From positions 558,001-622,000 of the forward strand of contig NZ_JACIFH010000001.1 of NCBI RefSeq assembly GCF_014197265.1: DNA of 64,000 nt, in the 5' to 3' direction. This document shows, in pieces, positions 31,291 through 40,155 of the stretch; within the stretch, counting starts at the first letter, position 1; every line of letters begins with the position of its first letter. A program made the position numbers and the translations under genes. Source of the DNA: Microbacterium invictum (GTDB lineage Bacteria > Actinomycetota > Actinomycetes > Actinomycetales > Microbacteriaceae). Under the pieces are notes generated by a model. It did not search any database. It saw nothing but the letters and a program-made list of their open reading frames with translations, and had not been told where the DNA came from.

Positions 31291-33072
31291 TCAGCGTCCG
31301 GCGGCGTAGCCCTGCATCCCGCGCGGGTTGGCGGCCGCCCACACCGTGCCGTCCTCACGTGAGATCCCGACCGCCGACAGCCGGCCCAGCGCCCAGTCGC
31401 CGGTCCGCGTGACGTCGTGACCGCGGGCGCGGAGACCGTCGATCACGTCCGCGCCGAGCCGGTCTTCGGCGACCACGCCCGCGGGGGTCCACGTGCGCGG
31501 CCAGAACGAGTCGACCAGCGCCGTCGTGTGCAGCGTCGGCGCGTCTATCGCCTGCTGGGCGGTGTACCCGCCGGCGAGCATGCGCAGCAGCATCGGCAGC
31601 TGCCACTGCTCCTGCTGGTCGCCGCCCGGCGTGCCCATCGCGAACAGCGGCAGTCCGTCCTTGAGGACGAGCGTCGGGGTGAGGGTGGTGCGCGGACGCG
31701 CGCCGGGCCGCAGCGCCGTCGGTGCGGCGTCGTCGAGCCACATCATCTGCAGGCGCGTGCCCAGGCAGAACCCCAGCTCGGGGATGGCCGGCGAGGACTG
31801 CAGCCAGCCGCCCGACGGCGTGACCGCGACGATGTTGCCCCAGCGGTCGACGACGTCGATGTGGCAGGTGTCGCCGCGCGTCTGACCGGTCGGTGCGACC
31901 GTCGGCTCGCCCGTCCCCGCCGCGACGCCGCCCTCGGCGCGCAAGGGCGGGTGGAACGGGGTGCGTCCGGGAACAGCGCCGGGGCGCCACTGGTGCGACG
32001 CCGTCCCGCCGATCTGGGCGCGACGTCCGGAGATGTAGGCCTCGTCGAGCAGGGCGTCGACGGGCGCACCGTCCCCGAGGTAGGCGTCGCGGTCGGCGAG
32101 AGCGAGCTTGAGGGTCTCGACGATCGTGTGCGCACCGGCCGGAGTCTGAGGGTCGAGCCGGTCGTCGGTGAAGCCGTCGAGGATCCGCAGCGCCTCCAGC
32201 AGCGCCGGCCCCTGCGACCAGCTGCCGGCTTTCGCGACCGTGTGCCCGCGGAACCCGGCTGTCACCGGCCGCTCATAGCCGGCATCGAAGGCGGCGAAGT
32301 CGTCCGCGGTGAGGACGGCGGCGTGGTCGGCGCCGGTCGAGTGCCGGTGCGGCTGCGCCAGGAAGGCGGTGGATGCCGTGGCGACGAGCCCCGTCTTCCA
32401 CTCCGCCCGCCCGGCGTCGATGCGCGCGCGCCGATCCGCCGCGCCCGCGCCCGCCGCAACCAGCCGGTCGAGCACCGCGGCATAGGCGGGGTTGCGCACC
32501 ATGGCGCCGGGCGCCGGGACCTCGCCCTCCGGCATCCACAGGTCAGCGGAGGTGGGCCAATGGTCGCGGAACAGCCCGGAGACGCGGGCGATGGTGGCGG
32601 CGGCCTGCGCGAGCAGCGGGTGGCCGTCGCGGGCGTAGCCGATCGCATAGGCGAGGACATCGCCCAGTTCCCACGTGCCGTGGTCGCGGAGCAGGACGAG
32701 CCAGGCGTCGACGGCGCCCGGCACGGCGGCCGCGAGTCCGCCGGCCCCGGGAACGAGGTCGAGCCCCTCGGCGCGGTAGTGGGCGATCGTCGCACCTGCC
32801 GGAGCGGGCCCCTGGCCCATGAGCACGGTGGGGCCGTCGGCCCCTTCGGCGTGGAAGATGCCGACCAGATCGCCGCCCGGGCCGTTCAGGTGCGGTTCGA
32901 CGACGTGCAGGACGAATCCGCCGGCCACGACCGCATCGAATGCGTTGCCGCCGCGCTCGAGGACCGCCTGTGCCGTCGCGGTCGCCGTGGCATCGGTGGA
33001 CGCGGCCATGCCGAACGTCCCCACCAGCTGCGGCCGCGTCGTGAAGGCGGGCGGGGGAGTGAACCCCGTCAC
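31291..33072 (-). CDS. Gamma-glutamyltransferase family protein (Ntn hydrolase)
   Basis: This 593-aa protein cleaves itself to form a catalytic N-terminal threonine, probably Thr402 in TRGDTCHIDVVDRWGNIV. Other family segments are GGNAFDAVVAGGFVLHVVEPHLNGPGGD near residue 40 and PGGDQQEQWQLPMLLRML late in the chain. No signal peptide is seen, so it is likely cytoplasmic, unlike the secreted glutathione enzymes. GTG 33072 overlaps the aminopeptidase P stop by 4 nt, so both are translated together, which fits peptide or gamma-glutamyl salvage. An open frame upstream of 33072 lies inside the aminopeptidase gene. The substrate is unproven. Confidence 0.88.
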   Translation of the reverse strand: MTGFTPPPAFTTRPQLVGTFGMAASTDATATATAQAVLERGGNAFDAVVAGGFVLHVVEPHLNGPGGDLVGIFHAEGADGPTVLMGQGPAPAGATIAHYRAEGLDLVPGAGGLAAAVPGAVDAWLVLLRDHGTWELGDVLAYAIGYARDGHPLLAQAAATIARVSGLFRDHWPTSADLWMPEGEVPAPGAMVRNPAYAAVLDRLVAAGAGAADRRARIDAGRAEWKTGLVATASTAFLAQPHRHSTGADHAAVLTADDFAAFDAGYERPVTAGFRGHTVAKAGSWSQGPALLEALRILDGFTDDRLDPQTPAGAHTIVETLKLALADRDAYLGDGAPVDALLDEAYISGRRAQIGGTASHQWRPGAVPGRTPFHPPLRAEGGVAAGTGEPTVAPTGQTRGDTCHIDVVDRWGNIVAVTPSGGWLQSSPAIPELGFCLGTRLQMMWLDDAAPTALRPGARPRTTLTPTLVLKDGLPLFAMGTPGGDQQEQWQLPMLLRMLAGGYTAQQAIDAPTLHTTALVDSFWPRTWTPAGVVAEDRLGADVIDGLRARGHDVTRTGDWALGRLSAVGISREDGTVWAAANPRGMQGYAAGR

Positions 33073-34481
33073 GCCGACCGGGCGATCCAGGCTTCGACCT
33101 CGTCGGCGGTGCGGGGGATGCCGGCCGACAGGTTCACCGGTCCGTCCGCGGTCATAAGGATGTCGTCCTCGATGCGCACGCCGATGCCGCGGTACTCCTC
33201 GGGCACGGTGAGGTCGTCGATCTGGAAGTAGAGCCCCGGCTCGATGGTGAACACCATCCCCGGCTCGAGGACGCCGTCGTAATACATCTCCCGCCGTGCC
33301 TGCGCGCAGTCGTGCACATCGAGGCCGAGGTGGTGCGAAGTGCCGTGCACCATGTACCGGCGGTGCTGGCCGCCGGTGTCGGCGTCGAGCGCCTCCTGCG
33401 CGGTCACCGGCAGCAGACCCCATTCCGAGACCCGCGCCGCGATGACCGCCATGGCGGCCTCGTGCACGCTGCGGAACTTCACGCCCGGCTTGGCGGCGGC
33501 GAAGGCGGCATCGGCCGCCTCGCGGACGGTCTCGTAGATGGTCCGCTGGATGGGGGTGAAGGTCCCGGACACCGGCAGAGTGCGGGTGATGTCGGCGGTG
33601 TAGAGGCTGTCGACCTCGACCCCGGCGTCGATGAGGATCAGGTCACCGGGCACGACGGCGCCGTCGTTGCGCGTCCAGTGCAGGTAGCAGGCGTGCGGGC
33701 CGGATGCGGCGATCGTGTCGTATCCCTCGCCGTTGCCGTCGGTGCGCGCGCGCAGGTGGAACACGCCCTCGACGGCGCGTTCGCCGCGTGGGGTGTCGAT
33801 GATGCGCGGCAGGTCGGCGACGATGTCGTCGAACCCGCGGGCGGTCACGTCGACGGCGAGCTGCAGCTGGGCCCGCTCGTACTCGTCCTTGACGAGCCGC
33901 AGCTCCGACACGAAGCGGGTCAGCTCGTCGTCGGCGTCCACGACCAGTTCGCCGGGGACCGGCGAGAACCGGTCGATGTGCGCCGTGGCGATGCCGAGGT
34001 CGGTGGCGACGCCCGCGAGGGACGGGCGCGGCCCGATCCAGAACTCGCCGATCGACGCGTCGCCGTAGAACTCGGCGGTGGTGCGGTCGGCGCGCTCGCG
34101 CAGGTAGAGGGTGACCTCGTGACCGGATGCCGTGGGCTCGAACACCAGAACCGACTCGGGCACCGCGTCGGCTCCCCACCCGGTGAGGTGTGCGAACGCG
34201 GAGTGCGCGCGGAACGGGTAGTCGGTGTCGTTCGAGCGTTGCTTGAGGGCCCCCGCCGGGATCACGAGACGCTTGCCGGGGAAGGCGGCCGACACCGCGG
34301 CGCGCCGAGCGGCGGCGTACGGTGCCTGCGGGCGCTGCGGCGGCGCCTGCTCGGGGCGGTCGGCCCAGCCGGTCGAGATGGCCTCGAGGAAGCCGCTCGG
34401 GAACGGCTGCCTGCGGTTGGTCGTGCTCTCGGCCGGAATCGTCTCGGTCTCGGCGATCGTGTCGCCCTCGTGCGTGCTCAT
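33069..34481 (-). CDS. pepP: Xaa-Pro aminopeptidase (aminopeptidase P, M24B)
   Basis: This 470-aa dinuclear-metal peptidase removes N-terminal residues before proline. It has the N-terminal AMP_N domain (about 45-190) and the pita-bread catalytic domain. Metal ligands are visible in LILIDAGVEVDSLYTADITRT (two Asp), VHGTSHHLGLDVHD (His), TIEPGLYF (Glu) and GVRIEDDIL (Glu). ATG 34481 is 6 nt after GAGGAT (34488-34493), a likely leaderless start. It is co-translated with the gamma-glutamyltransferase downstream. Confidence 0.93.
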   Translation of the reverse strand: MSTHEGDTIAETETIPAESTTNRRQPFPSGFLEAISTGWADRPEQAPPQRPQAPYAAARRAAVSAAFPGKRLVIPAGALKQRSNDTDYPFRAHSAFAHLTGWGADAVPESVLVFEPTASGHEVTLYLRERADRTTAEFYGDASIGEFWIGPRPSLAGVATDLGIATAHIDRFSPVPGELVVDADDELTRFVSELRLVKDEYERAQLQLAVDVTARGFDDIVADLPRIIDTPRGERAVEGVFHLRARTDGNGEGYDTIAASGPHACYLHWTRNDGAVVPGDLILIDAGVEVDSLYTADITRTLPVSGTFTPIQRTIYETVREAADAAFAAAKPGVKFRSVHEAAMAVIAARVSEWGLLPVTAQEALDADTGGQHRRYMVHGTSHHLGLDVHDCAQARREMYYDGVLEPGMVFTIEPGLYFQIDDLTVPEEYRGIGVRIEDDILMTADGPVNLSAGIPRTADEVEAWIARSA

Positions 34482-34512
34482 GGTTCCATCCTCGCACCGA
34501 GGAGCGGAGCGG

Positions 34513-35556
34513 TCAGCGTGCGCGTTCGAACTGGACCACGACCGGGCGGTGATCGCCGCCGGACCCGTCCAGGGAGTCGAGCACGACCGATCCGGTGGCC
34601 GTCCACGCATCGGTGGCCAGGACGTGGTCGATGGGTGCGCCCAGCAGTGCCGGCCACTCGGTCGACCAGGTGCCCACGCCGCCGTTGCCGGTCGCGGTCG
34701 TCGCGTCCCGGCAGCGCCCGAGGGTCGCGTCATCGACGCCGAGACGCTCCATGTGGTCGACGGTCGCGTTGAAGTCGCCGGCCATGATCACGTCGTCCGC
34801 CGCGCACTGGTCGGCGAGCCACTGCAGGTCGGCGCGCCAGGCGGCCATGTGCGCCGCGCGCGGCGCGACCGCGTGGACGGCGACGACGATGGGCCCCTCC
34901 CCGTCGACGGGCATCGCCACGACGCTGGGCACCTGGGAGGTGTTCGAGGTGCCCGCCGACTCGGACTCGACGACGGCGTAGTCCCCGAGGTCGGGCGAGA
35001 TCAGCAGACTCGTCGAGTTGGCATCCCACTCCTCATAGCCCGCTTGGTCGCCGAAGTCCTCGTGGTGCGCCCACATCGGACGGCCCATCTCGCGCATGAG
35101 GACGGCGACCTCGGTGCCCGTCTCGATCGACGTCTCGGGCAGCGCCACGATGTCGACCTGCATGGCGACGGCGGTCTTCGCGATGATGCTCGCGTCCGTG
35201 GCCGCGCCGGCCGTGTTCCAGGTCATCACGCGGATCGCCTCTTCGCCGGGCGTGGTCAGCGACGACTCGCCGGTGCCGCGGGTGAAGAGGATCCCCCCGT
35301 TGATGACGCCGGTCACGACGGCGATCACGAGAACGGATGCCGCGAAGGCGCGCATCGGGCGGATGAGGCACAGCAGGAGCATGACGACGGCGAGGACGGC
35401 GCACGCGGTCACGACCACGCCGCGCAGCGACACGATCTGCGCGAACGGGAACGTCTGCTCGAGCCGGAAGAACTGCGGCCAGGTGAGCACGGCGGCGCCG
35501 ATCGCGGCGACCAGCGTCACGAGGATCCCGAGCAACCGCAGCACGCTCGCGAGCAT
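34513..35556 (-). CDS. Membrane-anchored endonuclease/exonuclease/phosphatase family protein
   Basis: The 347-aa protein has three N-terminal membrane helices (about residues 1-95) followed by an EEP-fold domain outside the membrane. The motifs are in order: TWNTAG, ALPETSIETG, MAGDFNATVDHMER, PIDHVLAT and GDHRPVV, so the catalytic His/Asp set looks intact. Family members act on nucleic acids, phospholipids or phosphoinositides; the substrate here is unknown. It lies between pepP and the divergent PHP gene and appears independent. Confidence 0.87.
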   Translation of the reverse strand: MLASVLRLLGILVTLVAAIGAAVLTWPQFFRLEQTFPFAQIVSLRGVVVTACAVLAVVMLLLCLIRPMRAFAASVLVIAVVTGVINGGILFTRGTGESSLTTPGEEAIRVMTWNTAGAATDASIIAKTAVAMQVDIVALPETSIETGTEVAVLMREMGRPMWAHHEDFGDQAGYEEWDANSTSLLISPDLGDYAVVESESAGTSNTSQVPSVVAMPVDGEGPIVVAVHAVAPRAAHMAAWRADLQWLADQCAADDVIMAGDFNATVDHMERLGVDDATLGRCRDATTATGNGGVGTWSTEWPALLGAPIDHVLATDAWTATGSVVLDSLDGSGGDHRPVVVQFERAR

Positions 35557-35622
35557 ATGTCAGCAGGCTGAGCAGAATCTGCGCGCACCGCCGCTTCGGG
35601 GCGGGCCGGTACGCTCGACGTC

Positions 35623-36516
35623 ATGTCGACAGGGCGAGGCGCGCGCGGATCGCGCCGTGCGCAGCGGGGGTGGGAAGGCCCGAGCGACCTGCACCTGCAT
35701 TCCTCGCACTCCGACGGCACCGAGCCGCCTGCCGAGGTCATGGCGGCGGCGCACCGCCACGGGCTGCGCACCGCGGCGCTGACCGATCACGACTCGACGG
35801 CCGGCTGGGCCGAGGCGGCCGAAGCGGCGGCATCCCTCGGCATGACGCTGATCCCGGGGATGGAGCTGTCGGCCCGCCACGAGTGGCGCAGCGTCCATGT
35901 GCTGGGCTACCTGTTCGACCCCGACGATTCCACGCTACGTGCGCTCACCGACCGCATCCGCGAGTCGAGGCTGTCGCGCATCCGGACGATGGCCGACCGG
36001 ATCGGCCGGGACTACGACCTGTCGTGGGAGGACATCGTCGCCCACACGGCGGTCGGGGCGACGATCGGCCGGCCGCACATCGCCGATGCGCTGATCTCGA
36101 AGGGGATCGTCGTCGACCGCGGCGAGGCCTTCGCCGACATCCTCCACCCCGGCGGCTCCTATTACGTCGACCTGTACGCACCCGACCCGGTCACCGCGGT
36201 GGAGGCGATCGCCGGTGCCGGCGGCGTGGCCGTCGTCGCGCATCCGGCGGGGCGCGCGGGACTGCTGCCGCAGCGGATGACGCAGCGCATGCTGGATGCG
36301 GGACTCGCGGGGTTCGAGCTCGGCCATCGCGAGAACCGGCCCGATGCGGTCGCGAAGCTCGACGCGTTGGTGCGGGCGAACGATCTGATAGTCACCGGGT
36401 CGAGCGACTATCACGGCCGCGGCAAGCCGAACGTGCCCGGCGAGCACACGACGTCGGACGAGATGGTCGCCCGCATCATCGAGCGGGCAACCGGAAGCGC
36501 CCCCGTCTACCCCTGA
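35623..36516 (+). CDS. PHP domain phosphoesterase
   Basis: This 297-aa metal-dependent phosphoesterase has the PHP motifs DLHLHSSHSDGTE, LTDHDS, GMELSA, VAHPAGRAG and GSSDYHG, which supply the trinuclear-site ligands. It resembles the RNase AM / nucleoside 3',5'-bisphosphate phosphatase group; the exact substrate is inferred. ATG 35623 lies 7 nt after TACGCT (35610-35615) with no ribosome site. It is divergent from the EEP gene. Confidence 0.9.
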   Translation: MSTGRGARGSRRAQRGWEGPSDLHLHSSHSDGTEPPAEVMAAAHRHGLRTAALTDHDSTAGWAEAAEAAASLGMTLIPGMELSARHEWRSVHVLGYLFDPDDSTLRALTDRIRESRLSRIRTMADRIGRDYDLSWEDIVAHTAVGATIGRPHIADALISKGIVVDRGEAFADILHPGGSYYVDLYAPDPVTAVEAIAGAGGVAVVAHPAGRAGLLPQRMTQRMLDAGLAGFELGHRENRPDAVAKLDALVRANDLIVTGSSDYHGRGKPNVPGEHTTSDEMVARIIERATGSAPVYP

Positions 36517-36556
36517 GAAGGGGCGGACGAGGGCGCCGGTCGTACGGGAGAGTGGC

Positions 36557-36973
36557 TCAGGCGAGTGCTTTGGCCTTGAGGGCGTCGAACTCGGCCTGCG
36601 TGATGGTGCCCGAGTCGAGCAGGGCCTTCGCCTGCGCGATCTGGTCGGTGGCGCTGGCGCCTGCGACCTGTCGGATGTAGTCCTCCTGCGCAGCCTGGTA
36701 CTTCGACGCCTGTGCGGCCGAGCGCTTGCCCATGCCGGTGCCGCGCGCGATGAGGTAGATCAGCGCGGTGAGGAACGGGACGAAGATCAGGAACACGATC
36801 CAGACGGCCTTCCAGCCGCCGGCCAGCTTGTCGTCACGGAAGATGTCCCCGATGATCGCGAACAGCGCGAACAGGTAGGACACGAAGATGAATGCCATGA
36901 GGAACCACCAGATGAGGTCCCAGAAGGAACCCCAGAAGCCCTGGTACTCCACAGCTGCGTCAAGGAAGCGCAT
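36557..36973 (-). CDS. PLDc_N-type membrane protein with SHOCT domain
   Basis: The 138-aa protein has two membrane helices (about residues 14-42 and 56-75; WGSFWDLIWWFLMAFIFVSY and WIVFLIFVPFLTALIYLIA) of the PLDc_N type, a basic stretch, and a C-terminal SHOCT domain (DQIAQAKALLDSGTITQAEFDALKAKAL). SHOCT domains are short oligomerisation or membrane-associated modules. The function is unknown. GAAAGG stands 7 nt before the ATG. A 13-nt palindrome (36996-37008) lies just upstream and may be an operator. Confidence 0.85.
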   Translation of the reverse strand: MRFLDAAVEYQGFWGSFWDLIWWFLMAFIFVSYLFALFAIIGDIFRDDKLAGGWKAVWIVFLIFVPFLTALIYLIARGTGMGKRSAAQASKYQAAQEDYIRQVAGASATDQIAQAKALLDSGTITQAEFDALKAKALA

Positions 36974-36995
36974 GATTGCCTTTCGCGAGAGTTCA

Positions 36996-37041
36996 CGGCA
37001 CTGTGCCGCTTGCGCTCACGTTAGCGGCATCTGTTGCCGCT
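36996..37041 (-). promoter_or_regulatory. Two small palindromes between helicase and SHOCT genes
   Basis: CGGCACTGTGCCG (36996-37008) is a perfect odd palindrome 23 nt upstream of the SHOCT gene and could be an operator. AGCGGCA/TGCCGCT (37023-37041, 5-nt loop) is a hairpin 45 nt downstream of the DEAD-box helicase stop and could be its terminator. Both readings are inference. Confidence 0.35.
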
Positions 37042-37085
37042 GTGGCAGATGTGACACGCCGCGTCACCCGGAGAGGGCGACGGGC

Positions 37086-38594
37086 TCATGCTCCCTGGAC
37101 GGGCGCATTGCCTCCTGAGTGGCGGCGACGACGGCGGCGGCGCGCGACGGCGGGCTTGCCGTCGTGGTGCTCCTTGCCGGCGCCGTCGTGCGTACCGGCG
37201 CCGTCCTGGTCGGAGGCATCGGACGCGCGGGCCTCAGTGGATGCGGGCGCCGAGGCGCCGGCATCCACTCCTTCGGTGAAGGTCGACCCGACCGGGGTGG
37301 TGCCTGAGCGACGCCGGCGGCGGCGACGTGAGCCGTCCTCGCCCGTGTCGGCGGCCGCATCGGCAGCACGGCCCGGTTTCTGCGTGCGCACGGACTGGGT
37401 CTTCGGCGCCGTCGCGATGCGACCCTTGGTGCCGGCGGGGATGTCGAGATCCTCGTACAGGTGGGGGCTCGACGAGTAGGTCTCGACGGGCTCGGGCTGG
37501 CCGAACTCGAGAGCGCGGTTGATGAGCGCCCACTTGTGCAGGTCGTCCCAGTCGACGAAGGTGACTGCGATGCCGGTCTTGCCGGCGCGTCCGGTGCGGC
37601 CGGCGCGGTGCAGGTAGGTCTTCTCGTCGTCGGGGATGGTGTGGTTGATGACGTGGGTGACGTCGTCGACGTCGATGCCGCGGGCGGCGACGTCCGTCGC
37701 GATCAGGACGTCTTTCTTGCCGGCCTTGAACGCGGCCATCGAGCGCTCCCGCGCCTCCTGACTCATGTCGCCGTGGACGGAGCCGGCATTGAAGCCGCGG
37801 TCGTTCAGCTCGTCGACGAGCTTCTGCGCCGCGCGCTTGGTGCGGGTGAAGATGACCGCCTTCGTGCCGCCCTCGGCCTGCAGGATCCGCGCGATGATCT
37901 CGTCCTTGTCGAGCGAGTGCGCACGGTAGACGAGGTGCTTGATATTGGCCTGCGTGAGCCCCTCGTCGGGGTCGGTCGCGCGGATGTGGATGGGGTTGGT
38001 CATGAACCGGCGGGCCAGGGCCACGATCGGACCGGGCATGGTCGCCGAGAACAGCTGCGTGTGGCGTACCGGAGCGACCTTCGTGAAGATCTTCTCGATG
38101 TCGGCGAGGAATCCGAGGTCGAGCATCTTGTCGGCCTCGTCGAGGACGACCTCGGTGGCGCCTGACAGGTCCAGCAGGCGCTGGTTGTTCAGGTCGATCA
38201 GCCGGCCCGGGGTGCCCACGACGATCTGCGCGCCCGCCTTGAGCTGGTCGATCTGGCCTTCGTACGCCTTGCCGCCGTAGATGGCCACGACGCTCGTCGA
38301 GCGGTTCGAGGTGAGCATGTCCATGTCCTCGTAGACCTGGACGGCCAGTTCGCGGGTGGGCACCACGATCAGGGCCTTCACCCCGGGCGCCGGGTCGAGG
38401 CCGAGGCGCTGCACGACCGGGATGCCGAAACCGAAGGTCTTGCCGGTTCCCGTCTTGGCCTGGCCGATGATGTCCTGGCCGGGGAGGCCGAGGGGGATGG
38501 TCTGCTCCTGGATCGGGAACGAATCGACGATGCCCTTGGTGGCGAGGGCTTCGACGATGTCCTGATCCACACCGAGCTCGGCGAATGTGGTCAC
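37086..38594 (-). CDS. DEAD-box ATP-dependent RNA helicase with basic C-terminal tail
   Basis: This 502-aa RNA helicase has all core motifs: Q motif PIQEQTIP, AKTGTGKTFGFG, PTRELAVQ, VGTPGRLID, DEADKMLD, FSATMP, VIFTRTKR, IATDVAARGIDVDDV and HRAGRTGRAG. After the core (about residue 400) comes a low-complexity tail with two runs of arginines (SRRRRRRRSG and VARRRRRRRHSG) separated by an Ala/Asp/Gly-rich linker, as in RNA-binding tails of RhlE/CshA-type helicases. The GTG start gives VTTFAELGVDQDIVEAL, which matches homologues. It is divergent from the ferritin-like gene. The 212-bp gap 38595-38806 holds no gene I can see. Confidence 0.94.
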   Translation of the reverse strand: MTTFAELGVDQDIVEALATKGIVDSFPIQEQTIPLGLPGQDIIGQAKTGTGKTFGFGIPVVQRLGLDPAPGVKALIVVPTRELAVQVYEDMDMLTSNRSTSVVAIYGGKAYEGQIDQLKAGAQIVVGTPGRLIDLNNQRLLDLSGATEVVLDEADKMLDLGFLADIEKIFTKVAPVRHTQLFSATMPGPIVALARRFMTNPIHIRATDPDEGLTQANIKHLVYRAHSLDKDEIIARILQAEGGTKAVIFTRTKRAAQKLVDELNDRGFNAGSVHGDMSQEARERSMAAFKAGKKDVLIATDVAARGIDVDDVTHVINHTIPDDEKTYLHRAGRTGRAGKTGIAVTFVDWDDLHKWALINRALEFGQPEPVETYSSSPHLYEDLDIPAGTKGRIATAPKTQSVRTQKPGRAADAAADTGEDGSRRRRRRRSGTTPVGSTFTEGVDAGASAPASTEARASDASDQDGAGTHDGAGKEHHDGKPAVARRRRRRRHSGGNAPVQGA

Positions 38595-38806
38595 GATGCG
38601 TGCCTGTCCGGCAGTGAGATGCTGCCTGGGTCTGGGGTGCCCCCGCGGACATGATGCCTCGGCGGCGGCGAGTGGGTCCACGCCCCTTCTCTCCGCAGGC
38701 GCGGTGCCCCCATCCACTGCAGGGGCATCTCCAGCCTACCGGGGCGCCGCGCCGAACTCCGCCAGCCGGCCCGGTGCGTGCCGCGGCCCGGCCGTAGGCT
38801 GTACGC

Positions 38807-39523
38807 GTGGTCAACTGGTTCTGGAAGCGCAAGCGCCCGCTGACGCGTACGCTGCGCGTGCGTTCCCGCGGCGACTACGGCGACGTGCGGCGGGTGGATT
38901 TCGCGGAGCTGGCTCCCGAGATCGACACCTACCTCGGTCAGGCCGCGTACCTGCAGCTGGGCTTCTTCGAGACGCTCAGCGACCTGATCGCGCCCACGCC
39001 GGAGCTGTCGCAGAAGGAGTCGCTGTCGCTGGCCGCCGGCGCCGCGCTGCTGAAGCACCGCGCTCTGGTCGACGTCATCCGCGAACGCGGGGACGACCCC
39101 CTCGATGTCATGCTGCCGTTCCGCGAGCCGCTGGACACGTTCCGCCGCGCGACGCACGGGGCGCGGCCGCTCGAGACGATGCTGTCGGTGCAGATCACCG
39201 CGGGCATGCTCGACGACTTCTACCTCGCCCTCTCGGCCAGCTACGGCGCGACCGGCAAGCAGGTGGCCGAGATCCTGCAGGCGGACGACGACCGCGACGC
39301 GCTCGTGTCGATCCTGAAGGATGCCATCGACTCCGACCCCGAGTGGTCGTCGCTTCTCGCCCTCTGGGGCCGGAGACTCGTCGGCGACACCCTGCTGATC
39401 GCGCGCGCCGCACTGGGCTCACAGGCGCTCGACGAAGAGGAAGAGGCCCGGGTGGACCCGGTGTTCACCGACCTGCTGGGCGCGCACTCGCGCCGGATGG
39501 CGCAACTGGGCCTGGACGCCTGA
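38807..39523 (+). CDS. Ferritin-like fold protein (MiaE-like)
   Basis: This 238-aa, mostly helical protein resembles the ferritin-like/tRNA-hydroxylase-like proteins found next to DUF3107 and DEAD-box helicase genes in actinobacteria. Glutamates and a histidine suited to a di-iron site occur in AAYLQLGFFETLSDL, SQKESLSLAAGAALLKHRALVDV and later helices, but I cannot confirm a complete site. GTG 38807 lies 6 nt after TAGGCT (38795-38800), a leaderless arrangement. The catalytic role is unproven. Confidence 0.8.
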   Translation: MVNWFWKRKRPLTRTLRVRSRGDYGDVRRVDFAELAPEIDTYLGQAAYLQLGFFETLSDLIAPTPELSQKESLSLAAGAALLKHRALVDVIRERGDDPLDVMLPFREPLDTFRRATHGARPLETMLSVQITAGMLDDFYLALSASYGATGKQVAEILQADDDRDALVSILKDAIDSDPEWSSLLALWGRRLVGDTLLIARAALGSQALDEEEEARVDPVFTDLLGAHSRRMAQLGLDA

Positions 39524-39550
39524 CTCCGGCATCCCCTCGCGGATCGAAGC

Positions 39551-39841
39551 TCAGGCGATGCGCAGCCGCACGCGCTCGCGCGCATCGTGCGCGTCACGCA
39601 CGCGACGCAGCACGGTCAGTGCGACCGGAACCACGACGACCGGCACGATCACCGAGACCAGCCACAGCCACGGGCTCTCGAGCGTGAACCCGAGCCAGGT
39701 CATGACGAGCCAGGTGAGGCCGCCGAGCACCGCGCCCACGATCGGGGCCAGTGCAACCCCGCGCGATGCGCGACCGGGCATCGTGTAGTGCAGCACGGCG
39801 CCGTAGGCTGCGCCGAAGATCAGCGCGAGCAGGATCTGCAT
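39551..39841 (-). CDS. Small three-helix membrane protein
   Basis: The 96-aa protein has three hydrophobic segments (ILLALIFGAAYGAVLHY; ALAPIVGAVLGGLTWLVMTWLG; PWLWLVSVIVPVVVVPVALTVL) and a basic C-terminus (RRVRDAHDARERVRLRIA). I do not recognise a family. It begins one base after the DUF3107 stop, so the two are one transcript. The frame open further upstream covers DUF3107 and is not the start. Confidence 0.75.
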   Translation of the reverse strand: MQILLALIFGAAYGAVLHYTMPGRASRGVALAPIVGAVLGGLTWLVMTWLGFTLESPWLWLVSVIVPVVVVPVALTVLRRVRDAHDARERVRLRIA

Positions 39842-39842
39842 G

Positions 39843-40067
39843 TCAGGCGACGAAGCCGACGCGGCGAGACTCCTCGGTCCCGACCTCGACGAATGCGATG
39901 CGCGCGGTGGGCACGATGTAGGAGCTGCCCCTGGTGTCGGCGAAGCTGACGAAGCCGGCACCCTCTTCGAGCGCGCTCGTCACGGTCTTCTTGACGGCGT
40001 CGGCCGATTCGTCGGACTCGAACGTGAGCTCACGGGCGGTGTCGGCCAGGCCGATGCGGATCTCCAC
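39843..40067 (-). CDS. DUF3107 family protein
   Basis: This 74-aa protein begins VEIRIGLADTARELTFES and ends with RIAFVEVGTEESRRVGF, matching DUF3107, a small conserved actinobacterial protein usually beside a ferritin-like protein and a DEAD-box helicase, as here. The function is unknown. GGAAAGG stands about 10 nt before the GTG. It is co-transcribed with the small membrane protein downstream and divergent from adnA. Confidence 0.9.
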   Translation of the reverse strand: MEIRIGLADTARELTFESDESADAVKKTVTSALEEGAGFVSFADTRGSSYIVPTARIAFVEVGTEESRRVGFVA

Positions 40068-40155
40068 GGATGACTGCCTTTCCGGCCCCGGAAGCGGGAC
40101 CACTTCGATGCTACGACACCGCCGGGTGTCGCCGGTCGCCACTACCGTGAATGAC